Assembly: GCF_000344615.1 (NCBI RefSeq)
Contig: NZ_KB467824.1
Span: 170,445-234,444, forward strand
Direction of reading: 5' to 3'
DNA length: 64,000 bases
DNA from: Janthinobacterium sp. CG3
Lineage (GTDB): Bacteria > Pseudomonadota > Gammaproteobacteria > Burkholderiales > Burkholderiaceae_D
The translations under genes and the position numbers were made by a program. The notes under the pieces are model-generated. The model searched no databases. It saw only the letters and a program-made list of their open reading frames with translations, and was not told where the DNA came from. Shown here in pieces: positions 18,706-30,913 of this stretch (the first letter of the stretch is position 1; each line of letters begins with the position of its first letter).

Positions 18706-19443
18706 ATGAGAATCCTTATCAGTAATGACGACGGCTACCTCGCCCCCGGCATCGCCGCGCTCGCCGAGGCGCTCGCCGCCATCGCCGACATTGTGGTGGT
18801 GGCGCCGGACAGCAACCGCTCGGGCGCGTCCAACTCGCTGTCGCTGGACCGGCCCCTGTCGGTGCAGCGGGCCGCCAACGGTTTCTATTTCGTCAACGGA
18901 ACGCCGACCGACTGCGTCCACGTGGCGCTGACCGGCATGCTGATCGAGCGCCCGGACCTGGTGGTGTCGGGCATCAACAACGGCCCCAACATGGGCGACG
19001 ACACCTTGTACTCGGGCACCGTGGCGGCCGCCACCGAGGCTTACCTGTTCGGTATCCCGGCGATCGCCTTTTCCCAGGCCGCCTACGGCTGGACCCATGT
19101 CGACGCGGCCGCCCGGCTGGCCCGGGACATCGTGCAGCGGCGCTTCGACGAGTTGCAAAAACCGTATCTGCTGAACGTCAACATCCCCAACCTGCCGTAC
19201 GAGCAGCTCGGCAACGTGGTCGCCACGCGCCTGGGGCGGCGCCATGCGGCCGAGCCGGTGATCAAGGCGCTCGACCCGCGCGGGCGCGAAATTTTTTGGA
19301 TCGGCCCGCCGGGCGCGACCCGCGACGCCGGCGAAGGCACCGACTTCCACGCGGTGGCGCAGGGGCGGGTGTCGATCACGCCGCTGCAAATCGACCTGAC
19401 CCACAAAACCCAACTCGATGCATTGGCAAAAGGCTTGGCATGA
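18706..19443 (+). CDS. surE: 5'/3'-nucleotidase SurE
   Basis: Metal-dependent nucleoside monophosphatase of 245 aa, a stationary-phase survival protein. The metal-binding N-terminus [11 protein letters not shown] is intact. [15 protein letters not shown] and [11 protein letters not shown] follow, then [21 protein letters not shown] and LLNVNIPN. The stop overlaps the pcm start (ATGA), so the pair is translationally coupled. TAAAAT lies only 12 bases before the ATG; if that is the minus-10, transcripts would begin at or very near the start codon. Order surE-pcm-nlpD-rpoS is conserved across many proteobacteria. Confidence 0.97.
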   Translation: MRILISNDDGYLAPGIAALAEALAAIADIVVVAPDSNRSGASNSLSLDRPLSVQRAANGFYFVNGTPTDCVHVALTGMLIERPDLVVSGINNGPNMGDDTLYSGTVAAATEAYLFGIPAIAFSQAAYGWTHVDAAARLARDIVQRRFDELQKPYLLNVNIPNLPYEQLGNVVATRLGRRHAAEPVIKALDPRGREIFWIGPPGATRDAGEGTDFHAVAQGRVSITPLQIDLTHKTQLDALAKGLA

Positions 19444-20345
19444 GCGACAAACACCGAAATTTCCCGCTGTCCTTGTCGGCCGTGGTCGATAAATCGGTGA
19501 AGAAGAGCGGCGAGTTCGCGCCGGCCCGGGTGGCCACGCCGCAGACGGCGACGCAGAACGCGGCCCGGAGCGCGGCGCAAAGCGCGGCCCGCGGCACGCT
19601 CCAGCAGGCCGCCCAGGAAGCGCGGCCCGGCGCCTCGCCGTCGCGCGCCCACGGCTACGCGCTGGAGCGGGCGCAGTCGCAGGCGCCGGCGGCGCCGCCG
19701 CGGCAAAATCCGCTGGTGTCGGCGGCGGTGCGGCGCGCCATGGTGGCGCGGGTGGCCAAGCTGGGCGTCAAGGACGGCCAGGTGCTGGCGGCGATGGAAA
19801 CGGTGCCGCGCCACCTGTTCATGGAGGAGGCGCTGGCCTCGCAAGCCTATATCGACGCCTCGCTGCCGATCGGCCACCACCAAACCATCTCCCAGCCCTA
19901 TATCGTGGCGCGCATGATCGAGGTGATGCGCAACGGCGGCGCGCTGCAGCGGGTGCTGGAAATCGGCACCGGCTGCGGCTACCAGGCGGCGGTGCTGTCG
20001 CTGCTGGCCAAGGAGGTGTATTCGATCGAGCGCATCAAGCCCCTGCACGAGCTGGCCAAGAGCAATTTGCGGCCGCTGCGCGTGGCGAATCTGCGCTTGC
20101 ACTACGGAGATGGTATGCTTGGCCTGCCGCAGGCGGCGCCGTTTGACGGCATCATCCTCGCCGCGGCCGGTCTGGAAGTGCCACAAGCCCTGCTGGAACA
20201 ACTGACAATCGGCGGGCGCCTGGTGGCACCGGTGGGCGCCCGCTTGCAACATCTACAATTGATTACCCGCCTGGGCAAACAGGAATGGCGCAGCGATACA
20301 CTGGAGGATTGCCATTTCGTGCCCTTGCGTCCCGGAATCGTATGA
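19440..20345 (+). CDS. pcm: Protein-L-isoaspartate O-methyltransferase with N-terminal extension
   Basis: Repairs isoaspartyl residues in aged proteins by SAM-dependent methylation. 301 aa, about 90 longer than the usual ~210. The extra N-terminus (residues 1-90) is low complexity, rich in Ala, Gln and Arg ([20 protein letters not shown]). The catalytic domain begins at about residue 95 ([20 protein letters not shown]). It shows the family motifs [24 protein letters not shown] and [15 protein letters not shown], then YSIERIKPL and the C-terminal region [14 protein letters not shown]. The ATG overlaps the surE stop by four bases. The start could be later, but no better ribosome binding site is seen. 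Confidence 0.95.
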   Translation: MSDKHRNFPLSLSAVVDKSVKKSGEFAPARVATPQTATQNAARSAAQSAARGTLQQAAQEARPGASPSRAHGYALERAQSQAPAAPPRQNPLVSAAVRRAMVARVAKLGVKDGQVLAAMETVPRHLFMEEALASQAYIDASLPIGHHQTISQPYIVARMIEVMRNGGALQRVLEIGTGCGYQAAVLSLLAKEVYSIERIKPLHELAKSNLRPLRVANLRLHYGDGMLGLPQAAPFDGIILAAAGLEVPQALLEQLTIGGRLVAPVGARLQHLQLITRLGKQEWRSDTLEDCHFVPLRPGIV

Positions 20346-20390
20346 TGCTTGCCGAGAGACAAAGCCGGACGGACAGAATTGACACACATT

Positions 20391-21341
20391 ATGAGAATGA
20401 CTAAAAAAAGCCACATTGCCGTACTGACTATTTCGCTGGGCCTGCTGAGCGCCTGCAGCTCGACTTCGAACCGCGCGCCGGTTGTCGACCGCACCTCGGT
20501 CGAGGCCACCAAGGGCATCGCCGACGACGGCAAGGACCGCGACCCGGCCCTGTACACCGTCAAGAAGGGCGACACGCTGATCCGCATCGCCCTCGAATAC
20601 GGCCAGAACTACCGCGACCTGGTGGCCTGGAACAACCTGTCCAATCCGAACGACATCAAGGTAGACCAGGTGCTGCGCGTGCAGCCGCCGGAAGCCGGCT
20701 CGGGCGCCCAGACCGTGGCGGTGGCGATGCCGCCGGTCGAAGTGCGGCCGCCGCCGGCGCCGGCGCTGCCGAAGAAGAACGGGCCGCGCGGCGACAAGCG
20801 CGCCTACACCGACGCCGCGCTGGCCGAGTTGCAGCGCGTCGACGGCGCGCCCGCCGGCACCGCCGTGGCCGTGGCCGCCAGGCCCGAGCGCAACGCCGAC
20901 CGCGAAACGGCGGCCGCCGCCAACGCCGCTCCGGTTGCGGCCGCGGCCGCCGCCTCGTCGAGCGCCGAAGACGACAAGCTGAGCTGGATGTGGCCGTCCG
21001 AAGGGCGCATCATCGCCAGCTTCGACGAGGGCAAGAACAAGGGCATCGACATCGCCGGCAGGGCCGGCCAGCAGGTGATGGCGGCCGGCTCCGGTAAAGT
21101 CATGTATGCCGGCAGCGGTATCCGCGGATATGGTAATCTCGTTATTGTGAAGCACAGTAATAGTTTGTTGTCGGCCTACGCGCACAACCGCAGCATCGTT
21201 GTGAAGGAAGGCCAGAGCGTGAACAAGGGTCAGATGATCGCCGAAATGGGCGACTCCGACGCCGACGGCGTCAAGCTGCATTTTGAAATCAGGCAGCAGG
21301 GCAAGCCGGTCGATCCTTCGAAATTCCTGCCTAACCGTTAG
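20391..21341 (+). CDS. nlpD: NlpD-type LysM/M23 lipoprotein (amidase activator)
   Basis: Outer-membrane lipoprotein of 316 aa that activates the AmiC-type cell-wall amidase during division. The lipobox LLSAC is near residue 20. One LysM domain follows ([28 protein letters not shown]). An Ala/Pro-rich linker leads to a C-terminal M23/LytM domain. The active-site histidines of true M23 enzymes are missing: NKGIDIAG replaces HxGxD, and VKLHFEIR keeps only one His of the HxH motif. This is the normal degenerate state of NlpD/EnvC. ATG at 20391 starts the signal peptide. It lies directly before rpoS; in other bacteria an rpoS promoter lies within nlpD. Confidence 0.94.
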   Translation: MRMTKKSHIAVLTISLGLLSACSSTSNRAPVVDRTSVEATKGIADDGKDRDPALYTVKKGDTLIRIALEYGQNYRDLVAWNNLSNPNDIKVDQVLRVQPPEAGSGAQTVAVAMPPVEVRPPPAPALPKKNGPRGDKRAYTDAALAELQRVDGAPAGTAVAVAARPERNADRETAAAANAAPVAAAAAASSSAEDDKLSWMWPSEGRIIASFDEGKNKGIDIAGRAGQQVMAAGSGKVMYAGSGIRGYGNLVIVKHSNSLLSAYAHNRSIVVKEGQSVNKGQMIAEMGDSDADGVKLHFEIRQQGKPVDPSKFLPNR

Positions 21342-21349
21342 ATACCGCA

Positions 21350-22363
21350 ATGACACACATGCCGCCCGACCAGCTGGAAGACGATACGGCACCGGACCAG
21401 TTTCCGGAGGAGTCCATCGACGACATGGCGGTCGACTCCGGCGAGGCGGCGGACGAGGACGGCGCGGTCGAGGTCGGGGCGGCGCTGGAAAGCGTCGACG
21501 AATTGAAGAAGGTGCTGGCGGCCGAACTGTCGACCGACACCACCCAGCACTACCTGAACCAGATCGGCACGCGCGCGCTGCTCAGCGCGCCGCAGGAGGT
21601 GCACTACGCCACCCTGGCCAAGCAGGGCAATTTCGAGGCGCGCCAGACCATGATCGAACACAACCTGCGGCTGGTGGTGTCGATCGCCAAACACTACATC
21701 AACCGCGGCGTGGTCCTGCTCGACATGATCGAGGAGGGCAACATCGGCCTGATGCGGGCGATCGACAAGTTCGAGCCCGAGCGCGGCTTCCGCTTTTCCA
21801 CCTACGCCACCTGGTGGATACGCCAGAGCATCGAGCGGGCCATCATGAACCAGGCGCGCACGGTGCGCCTGCCGGTGCACATGGTGCGCGAGCTGAACCA
21901 GATCCTGCGCGGCAAATACCACCTCGAAGCGCAACACCACAACGGCAAGGACGCCACCGCCGAGGACATTGCCCAGCTGGTCGGGCGCACGGTCGAGGAG
22001 GTGCAGGACATCCTGGCGCTGTCCGAGCACGCCACCTCGCTCGACGCGCCGCTCGACAACGACCCGCAGTCGTCGCTGATGGACATGCTGCCGGGCGACG
22101 CCGACGCCGGCCCCGACGCCCGCGCCGAGCACCGCGAAATGACGGTGCTGGTGCGCGACTGGCTGACCAAGCTGCCCGACAAGCAGCGCGTCGTCATCAT
22201 GCGCCGCTTCGGGCTCGACAACGACGACCCGGCCACGCTGGAAACGCTGGCCGAGGAAATGGGCGTCACGCGCGAGCGGGTGCGGCAGATCCAGCAAGAG
22301 GCGCTGGTCAAGCTCAAGCGCGCGATGGCCGCCCGCGGCGTGGTGCGCGACTCGCTGCTATAA
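21350..22363 (+). CDS. rpoS: RNA polymerase sigma factor RpoS
   Basis: Stationary-phase and general stress sigma factor, 337 aa. An acidic N-terminal extension (about residues 1-55) precedes region 1.2 ([11 protein letters not shown]). Region 2 shows [61 protein letters not shown]. Region 3 has [11 protein letters not shown]. Region 4 has [16 protein letters not shown] and the helix-turn-helix TLEEMG-type segment ending in [12 protein letters not shown]. It begins 8 bases after nlpD. Downstream (22376-22440) is a GC-rich stretch with a GGGGTCCGACC half-site resembling the repeats at 7253 and 10792. Confidence 0.96.
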   Translation: MTHMPPDQLEDDTAPDQFPEESIDDMAVDSGEAADEDGAVEVGAALESVDELKKVLAAELSTDTTQHYLNQIGTRALLSAPQEVHYATLAKQGNFEARQTMIEHNLRLVVSIAKHYINRGVVLLDMIEEGNIGLMRAIDKFEPERGFRFSTYATWWIRQSIERAIMNQARTVRLPVHMVRELNQILRGKYHLEAQHHNGKDATAEDIAQLVGRTVEEVQDILALSEHATSLDAPLDNDPQSSLMDMLPGDADAGPDARAEHREMTVLVRDWLTKLPDKQRVVIMRRFGLDNDDPATLETLAEEMGVTRERVRQIQQEALVKLKRAMAARGVVRDSLL

Positions 22364-22541
22364 GCGCGCCGCCGCCCCGGGTCCAGGCCCTCGGGGTCCG
22401 ACCTTCTCGCCCTGGCGCCGGCCCTTGCCCCTGGTTTAAAGCCCGCCCCCCCAAAGCCGCATCTGCTATCATACGCCCCGCTCGCGGCGTCCGCACACCC
22501 CATCCCATCCGCGCCTGGCCCACTTTTACATACTGATCGTT

Positions 22542-23882
22542 ATGCAAGAAAATATCATCGAAATCGAATCGCTCGACATGGACGCCCGTGGCGTCGGCCA
22601 TTTGGAAAACGAGGACGGCACCCCGGGCAAGGTGGTGTTTGTCGAAGGCGCGCTGCCGGGCGAGCGCGTGAGCTTCCTCACCTTCAAGAAAAAGAAAAGC
22701 TGGGAAGCGGCGCGCATGACCGCGCTGCACCGCGAATCGTCGATGCGGGTCAAGCCGAAGTGCGTGCACTACGAAATTTGCGGCGGCTGCTCGATGCAGC
22801 ATCTGGAGCCGTCGGCCCAGGTCGCCATCAAGCAGCGCGTGCTGGAAGACAACCTGTGGCACATCGGCAAGGTGCGCGCCGAAACGGTGATGCGGCCGAT
22901 GTACGGCCCGACCTGGGGCTACCGCTACCGCGCGCGCCTGTCGGTGCGCCACGTCAAGAAAAAAGACACCGTGCTGGTCGGCTTCCATGAAAAGAAATCG
23001 GCCTTCGTGGCCGACATGAGCAGCTGCGAAATCCTGCCGCCGCACGTGTCGGCGATGCTGCTGCCGCTGCGCGCGCTGATCGGCTCGCTGTCGATCTTCG
23101 AGCACATGCCGCAGATCGAACTGGCGGTCGGCGAGGAAACCACGGCGATGGTGCTGCGCATCATGGCGCCGCTGACGGCCGACGACGAAGCCAAGCTCAA
23201 GGCCTTCGCCGACGCCTGGGACGTGCAGTGGTGGTTGCAGGTCAAAGGGCCCGAAACGGCGGTGCCGTTCTATCCGCTGGACAAGGAACTGTATTACCTG
23301 CTGCCGGAATTCGGCGTCAAAATGCCGTTCAAGCCGGTCGACTTCACCCAGGTCAACCACCACATCAACCGCGTGCTGGTGGCCAAGGCGCTGCGCCTGC
23401 TGGCGGTGCGGCCGGAAGACCGCGTCGCCGATCTGTTTTGCGGCCTGGGCAACTTCACGCTGCCGCTGGCCACCCAGGGCAGCGAAGTCGTCGGTATCGA
23501 GGGCAGCACCACGCTGACCGAGCGCGCGCTGGCGAACGCCAAGGCCAACGGCCTGTCGGCCAAGACCTCGTTCTCGACGCGCAACCTGTTCGACGTCACG
23601 ACCGAGGACTTGATCGCGTTGGGCAAGTTCGACCGCATGTTGATCGATCCGCCGCGCGACGGCGCGATGGCGGTGTGCCAGGCGCTGGCCGGCCTGCGCC
23701 AGAGCCGTCCCGACATGATGCCAAAGCGCATCGTCTACGTGTCGTGCAGCCCGTCGACGCTGGCGCGCGACGCCGGCATCCTGACGTTGGAGGCCGGTTA
23801 TGTACTGAAGCAGGCGGGCGTGGTCAACATGTTCCCGCACACCTCGCACGTCGAATCGATGGCGGTGTTCGAGCTGGTTTAA
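22542..23882 (+). CDS. rlmD: 23S rRNA (uracil-5-)-methyltransferase RlmD
   Basis: SAM-dependent enzyme that makes m5U1939 in 23S rRNA. 446 aa. The N-terminal TRAM domain (IEIESLDMDARGVGH) leads to a 4Fe-4S site with Cys74, Cys80 and Cys83 (CVHYEICGGC) and Cys162 (SSCEI). The methyltransferase domain has VADLFCGLGNFTLPLA and DPPRDGA, and the catalytic cysteine near residue 402 in VYVSCSPSTLARD. Length and motifs fit RlmD better than RlmC, which is shorter. A perfect 11-bp hairpin without T-run follows at 23895-23917. Confidence 0.95.
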   Translation: MQENIIEIESLDMDARGVGHLENEDGTPGKVVFVEGALPGERVSFLTFKKKKSWEAARMTALHRESSMRVKPKCVHYEICGGCSMQHLEPSAQVAIKQRVLEDNLWHIGKVRAETVMRPMYGPTWGYRYRARLSVRHVKKKDTVLVGFHEKKSAFVADMSSCEILPPHVSAMLLPLRALIGSLSIFEHMPQIELAVGEETTAMVLRIMAPLTADDEAKLKAFADAWDVQWWLQVKGPETAVPFYPLDKELYYLLPEFGVKMPFKPVDFTQVNHHINRVLVAKALRLLAVRPEDRVADLFCGLGNFTLPLATQGSEVVGIEGSTTLTERALANAKANGLSAKTSFSTRNLFDVTTEDLIALGKFDRMLIDPPRDGAMAVCQALAGLRQSRPDMMPKRIVYVSCSPSTLARDAGILTLEAGYVLKQAGVVNMFPHTSHVESMAVFELV

Positions 23883-24333
23883 CGCCGGCAATGGCTGGCG
23901 GCCGGCCCGGCCGCCAGTCGCGATACCGGAGGAGGGCGCAAGGCCTTCCATACCACTTCAAATCCGCTGGAAATTGGTCTGGGTTTTGCTCCCCGGACAA
24001 TTTTCATGCGCATAGGCTACCTTTGGCCGCGGCGCTCCCTTTTTCTCGATTCCCCGTTTGATTCCGCCTATGCCGGGTGTGCGCCGGCGCGTGCGCGCCG
24101 AAGCAATCCAGGCGCGGATTTCCTGCCGTTTATTGCAAACGCAGCATTGATTTTTCCTTAATACATGGTTGCCTCACAATTGGTATTACTGGTTTTGATG
24201 CCACTATAAAACCACTTGACCACCAGTTGTTTCCGCAACATGCTCGGCCTCGACAACGCATCGTCAACTACGGGAGCGCTTTCAGCCGGAAGAGTCGCGG
24301 AGTGGGGTTCCGCCAAACGACAGAGGAGACATC
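23883..24333. other. Intergenic region upstream of the chitinase
   Basis: 451 bases without a credible gene. The first 40 bases hold a perfect inverted repeat (CTGGCGGCCGG, one base, complement; 23895-23917), probably the rlmD transcript end. The rest is clearly more AT-rich than the flanks, as expected of a regulated promoter region. A small hairpin GCGGA/TCCGC lies at about 24297-24313, and GAGGA before 24334 is the chitinase ribosome binding site. No riboswitch consensus was recognised. Confidence 0.5.
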
Positions 24334-26307
<1,974 letters not shown>

Positions 26308-26326
26308 TCCGTAGTGGCAGGTGAGG

Positions 26327-26360
26327 GCGGCGGACATGATCACCATGTCCGCCGCTTTTT
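26327..26360 (+). terminator. Intrinsic terminator after the chitinase
   Basis: A perfect 12-bp stem (GCGGCGGACATG / CATGTCCGCCGC) with a 5-base loop and T5. It separates the chitinase from the JmjC-like gene 25 bases further on. Confidence 0.92.
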
Positions 26361-26384
26361 CGTCATTGTAGGAAGGAGATAGAA

Positions 26385-27416
26385 ATGGACCGTATGCGTG
26401 CCATAAACACCGCGCCGCCAACCGAGTTAAGCCACGAATGGCGGCGCTGGATTGCCGAGAACTTGATACTGGGCAGTCATCCCGCCAGCCTGATTCCGAT
26501 CCTGGTGCAGGCCGGCATTGCCGAGCGCGACGCCGCCGCCGAGCTTGAGCAGGCGCTGCGCAGTCCGTACATCGAAGGCGCGGCCCGGTTGCGCAACCGG
26601 CTGGCCAAGCGCGACTGGGTGCTCGACATTTACCGCAAGCTGAACCGCCTGCGGGCGCCGCGCATCGAGCGCCGCCACCGCTTGTCGGCGGACCAGTTCC
26701 TGTCCGAGTATTACCGGGCGAATCAGCCCGTCATCATCACCGGCATGATGGATGACTGGCCGGCGATGCGGAAATGGAGTCTGGACTATTTCCGCGAAAA
26801 TTTTGCCGGGCGCGACGTCGAAGTCCAATTCGGCCGCAACGCCGACGACAACTATGAAATGAACAGTGTCGCGCACAAACGCAAGATGCCCTTCGGCGAC
26901 TACGTCGACCTGGTGCGCGACTGCGGCGGCGGCAACGATTTTTACATGACCGCCAACAACGACTCGTTGAACCGGCAGTCGCTGGCCGAGCTGTGGGCCG
27001 ATATCGGCCAGCTGCCGGAGTACCTGAGCCAGGACGCCGGCCGGCGCGGCTTTTTGTGGCTGGGTCCGGCCGGCACCGTCACGCCGTTCCACCATGACTT
27101 GACGAATAACTTCATGGCCCAGGTGATGGGGCGCAAACGGCTGCGCATCATCCCGGCGTGCGAGGTGGCCAAGCTGTCGAACCAGCAGCACTGCTTCACG
27201 CAGCTGGACGGGCGCAAGCTCGACTTCCGCCGCTTCCCGGACGCGGCGCAGGCGCAAATGCTGGAGTGCGTGCTGGAGCGCGGCGAGATCCTGTTCCTGC
27301 CGGTGGGTTGCTGGCACTTCGTCGAGGGGCTGGAGACCTCGGCTACGGTGGCCTTTACCAACTTCCGTTGGGACAACGACTTCTACAGCAACTACCCCGC
27401 TAACCATGAGTTTTAA
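26385..27416 (+). CDS. JmjC/cupin-like Fe(II)/2-oxoglutarate oxygenase
   Basis: 343 aa. After a ~100-residue N-terminal helical part comes a cupin_8/JmjC domain starting PVIITGMMDDWPAMRKWSLDYF. The Fe(II) ligands are visible as HHD (FHHDLTNNFMAQ) and the distal His in PVGCWHFVEGL. LWLGPAGTVTPF and the C-terminal FTNFRW are typical of this family. Such enzymes hydroxylate protein or small-molecule substrates; which one is unknown. AAGGAGAT gives a strong ribosome binding site for ATG at 26385. The gene is flanked by terminators on both sides, so it is a single-gene unit. Its position after the chitinase may be chance. Confidence 0.88.
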   Translation: MDRMRAINTAPPTELSHEWRRWIAENLILGSHPASLIPILVQAGIAERDAAAELEQALRSPYIEGAARLRNRLAKRDWVLDIYRKLNRLRAPRIERRHRLSADQFLSEYYRANQPVIITGMMDDWPAMRKWSLDYFRENFAGRDVEVQFGRNADDNYEMNSVAHKRKMPFGDYVDLVRDCGGGNDFYMTANNDSLNRQSLAELWADIGQLPEYLSQDAGRRGFLWLGPAGTVTPFHHDLTNNFMAQVMGRKRLRIIPACEVAKLSNQQHCFTQLDGRKLDFRRFPDAAQAQMLECVLERGEILFLPVGCWHFVEGLETSATVAFTNFRWDNDFYSNYPANHEF

Positions 27417-27451
27417 GTGTTGTTCGCCGCGTCTGCGACAAACTCGGACGA

Positions 27452-27482
27452 AAAAAAGCCGACCTCGAAGGTCGGCTTTTTG
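27452..27482. terminator. Bidirectional terminator between JmjC-like gene and yccA
   Basis: AAAAAAAGCCGACC, TCGA, GGTCGGCTTTTT: a 9-bp GC stem flanked by A7 and T5. It lies between convergent genes and can end transcripts from both. Confidence 0.92.
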
Positions 27483-27502
27483 ACGCCGCGTTGCCGCGTC
27501 GC

Positions 27503-28189
27503 TTAGTCGCGGCTACCGCCGCCAATGCCCAGCAGGGACAGCAGGCTGGTGAAGATGTTGTAGACGTCGAGGTAGATGCTCAGCGTGGCGGTGATGTAGT
27601 TGGTTTCGCCGCCGTTGATGATCTGCTGCACGTCATACAGGATGTAGGCCGAGAAGATGGCGATGGCCATGACCGAGATCACGATCGACAGCGCCGACAT
27701 GCCCAGGAAGATGTTGGCAACCGACGCCAGCAGCAGAACGATGACGCCGGCGAACAGCCATTTTCCCATCGCCGAGAAGTCGCGCTTGGATACCGTGGCG
27801 ATGCTGGCCATGACGGCCAGGATGCTGGCGGTGCCGCCGAAGGCGGTCATGATCAGCATGCCGCCGTTCGAGTAGCCCAGCGTGCGGGTCAGGATCGGCG
27901 TCAGCATCAGGCCCATGAAGAAGGTGAAGCCGAGCAGGAACGCCACGCCCAGGCCGGAGTCCTTGGTTTTTTGAATCGCGAAGATGAAGCCGAACGCGAT
28001 CGCCATGAACAGCAGCATGCCCATGCCGCCGCCCAACATCGGCAGGTGCATTTGCACGCCGATGAAGGCGCCGAGCACGGTTGGGATCATCGACAGCGCC
28101 AGCAGCCAATAAGTATTGCGCAGTACGCGGTGGCGCACTTGCTGCATGCCTCCGGTCATGTCGTAGGTGCGTTGCATGTTTTGGGTCAT
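27503..28189 (-). CDS. Bax inhibitor-1/YccA family membrane protein
   Basis: Inner-membrane protein of 228 aa with about seven hydrophobic segments, beginning LRNTYWLLALSMIPTVLGAF. The BI-1 signature is seen in the last third: SALSIVISVMAIAIFSAYILYDVQQIINGG, with the conserved aspartate in YD, then LSIYLDVYNIFTSLLSLLGI. E. coli YccA protects SecY by modulating the FtsH protease, which is notable because the FtsH modulators hflK and hflC lie 11 kb downstream. GGAGG a few bases before the ATG at 28189 decides the start. Confidence 0.94.
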   Translation of the reverse strand: MTQNMQRTYDMTGGMQQVRHRVLRNTYWLLALSMIPTVLGAFIGVQMHLPMLGGGMGMLLFMAIAFGFIFAIQKTKDSGLGVAFLLGFTFFMGLMLTPILTRTLGYSNGGMLIMTAFGGTASILAVMASIATVSKRDFSAMGKWLFAGVIVLLLASVANIFLGMSALSIVISVMAIAIFSAYILYDVQQIINGGETNYITATLSIYLDVYNIFTSLLSLLGIGGGSRD

Positions 28190-28348
28190 AATGCCTCCGA
28201 GTTCGTTGGATCAGGTTACTACTTGTTCAAAGCATAGCACGGCTGCGGTTTTTCACAAAAATACTGGCTTAAGAATCAATTAAGCGCAGGCTTTGGCGGC
28301 GAAAACGCCCCTCCCGTGGGCCGATTCTGGGTTGCAGGGGGTGTTGTA

Positions 28349-28357
28349 TGGTAAAAT
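28349..28357 (+). promoter_or_regulatory. Extended minus-10 promoter of ndk
   Basis: TGGTAAAAT, an extended minus-10 element, 63 bases before the ndk start. No good minus-35 is seen at 17 bases, as is common with TGn elements. The implied leader is about 57 bases and AT-rich. Confidence 0.45.
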
Positions 28358-28420
28358 CGAAGGTTGATTGAGTTATCAATTTCTTGTTTTAAACCTTTCT
28401 TTTTATTGGAGTTTTTACAC

Positions 28421-28837
28421 ATGGCTATCGAACGCACCCTGTCGATCATCAAACCAGACGCAGTTGCAAAAAACGTCATCGGTCAAATCTACAGCCGTTT
28501 TGAAGGCGCTGGCCTGAAGATCGTCGCTGCCCGTATGGCCCAGCTGTCGCGCGAAGAAGCTGAAGGTTTCTACGCCGCTCACAAAGAGCGCGGCTTCTTC
28601 AAGGATCTGGTTGACTTCATGGTTTCCGGTCCCGTCATGATCCAGGCCCTGGAAGGCGAAAACGCCGTCCTGGCCCACCGCGACCTGATGGGCGCAACCG
28701 ATCCTAAGAAAGCGGAAAAAGGCACGATCCGCGCCGATTTCGCTGAATCGATCGACGCTAACGCCGTGCACGGTTCCGACGCCGTCGACGCCGCCAAGGT
28801 TGAAATCGCTTACTTCTTCCCAGGCTTCGCAGCCTAA
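28421..28837 (+). CDS. ndk: Nucleoside diphosphate kinase
   Basis: Transfers the gamma-phosphate of ATP to nucleoside diphosphates through a phosphohistidine. 138 aa. The N-terminus [17 protein letters not shown] is canonical and the active-site His117 lies in NAVHGSDA. Codon use is less GC-biased at third positions than in its neighbours, as often in highly expressed genes. A hairpin with T5 follows. It heads the conserved ndk-rlmN-pilW-rodZ-ispG-hisS run. Confidence 0.97.
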   Translation: MAIERTLSIIKPDAVAKNVIGQIYSRFEGAGLKIVAARMAQLSREEAEGFYAAHKERGFFKDLVDFMVSGPVMIQALEGENAVLAHRDLMGATDPKKAEKGTIRADFAESIDANAVHGSDAVDAAKVEIAYFFPGFAA

Positions 28838-28866
28838 GTTGCACCCGTTACACTGATACACCCCCG

Positions 28867-28901
28867 TTCCCGCCGCGCCTTGCGCGCGGGAATGGATTTT
28901 T
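28867..28901 (+). terminator. Intrinsic terminator after ndk
   Basis: TTCCCGC(C)GCGC, CTT, GCGCGCGGGAA, then TGGATTTTT: an 11-bp stem with one bulged base and a short T-run. It would leave ndk as its own transcript, with partial read-through into rlmN. Confidence 0.65.
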
Positions 28902-28922
28902 AGAATTGTTTTGAAAACGAAT

Positions 28923-30094
<1,172 letters not shown>

Positions 30095-30095
<1 letters not shown>

Positions 30096-30913
30096 TGAGG
30101 GGCTTCGCTCACCGCCGCACGCTGGCCCTGGCCGCCGCCTTCGCGGCCGCGCTGCTGGGCGGCTGCGCGGCGGGCGGTGGCGTCGGCCAGAGCGGCAAGG
30201 CCGAGCTGGCCACCAGCTCGGACCAGTCGGCCGAGCAAAAGCGCGCGGCGATCCGCCTGCAACTGGCGGCCGGCTACTACGAGCAGGGCCAGCTGGAAGT
30301 GGCGCTGGACGAGGTTAAGCAGGCCCTGCAGGCCGACCCCAACCTGGCCGACGGCTACGGCGTGCGCGCCCTGATCTACATGGGCATGGGCCAGAACGCG
30401 CTGGCCGAGGATAATTTCCTGCGCGCGCTGAAATTGGCGCCGCAGCAGGCCGACCTGAGCAATAATTACGGCTCCTTCCTGTGCCGCAACGGCCGCGCCG
30501 CCGAGGCGATGGCCTACTTCGACGCCGCGCTGAAGAACCCGGCCTACCAGTCGCCGGGCCAGGCCTACAACAACGCCGGCTCGTGCGGGCTGCAGCTCAA
30601 GGACAACGCCGGCGCCGAACGCTACTTGCTGCAGGCGCTGAAGAGCACGCCCGACCTGCCGGCGACCAACGTCAACCTGGCGCGGGTCTATTACGAACGG
30701 CGCGACTACGCGCGAGCCGGGTTGTTCATTTCCCGGTTGACGAAAATAGCGAAAATGGAGAGCCTGACGGCCGATGTGCTGTGGCTCGCGATCAAGGTGC
30801 AGCATCAGCTCGGTGATGCGGGTGCGGAAGCAAGCATGGCGACGCAATTGCGCCGCCATCATTCCGCCTCGCCCGAATATGCTGCTTATCAACGTGGGGC
30901 GTTTGATGAGTGA
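30095..30913 (+). CDS. pilW: Type IV pilus biogenesis lipoprotein PilW/PilF
   Basis: TPR pilotin needed for stability or assembly of the PilQ secretin at the outer membrane. 272 aa. The lipobox LLGGC is near residue 24. Six TPR-like helical pairs follow, for example RLQLAAGYYEQGQLEVALDE, LADGYGVRALIYMGMG, LSNNYGSFLCRNGRAAEAMAYF and AYNNAGSCGLQLKDNAGAERYL. CxN and NNYGSFLC are typical of the family. It overlaps both neighbours (rlmN by one base, rodZ by eight), so this is a tight operon. Confidence 0.93.

Noticed and set aside
23883-24333. Riboswitch (for example c-di-GMP type) in the chitinase leader
   Set aside because: No conserved riboswitch core could be matched; only small hairpins are seen.
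27491-28237. Open frame on the + strand opposite the YccA-like gene
   Set aside because: Asp/His/Gln-rich shadow with no domain; the minus-strand protein has clear membrane helices, a BI-1 signature and a good ribosome binding site.
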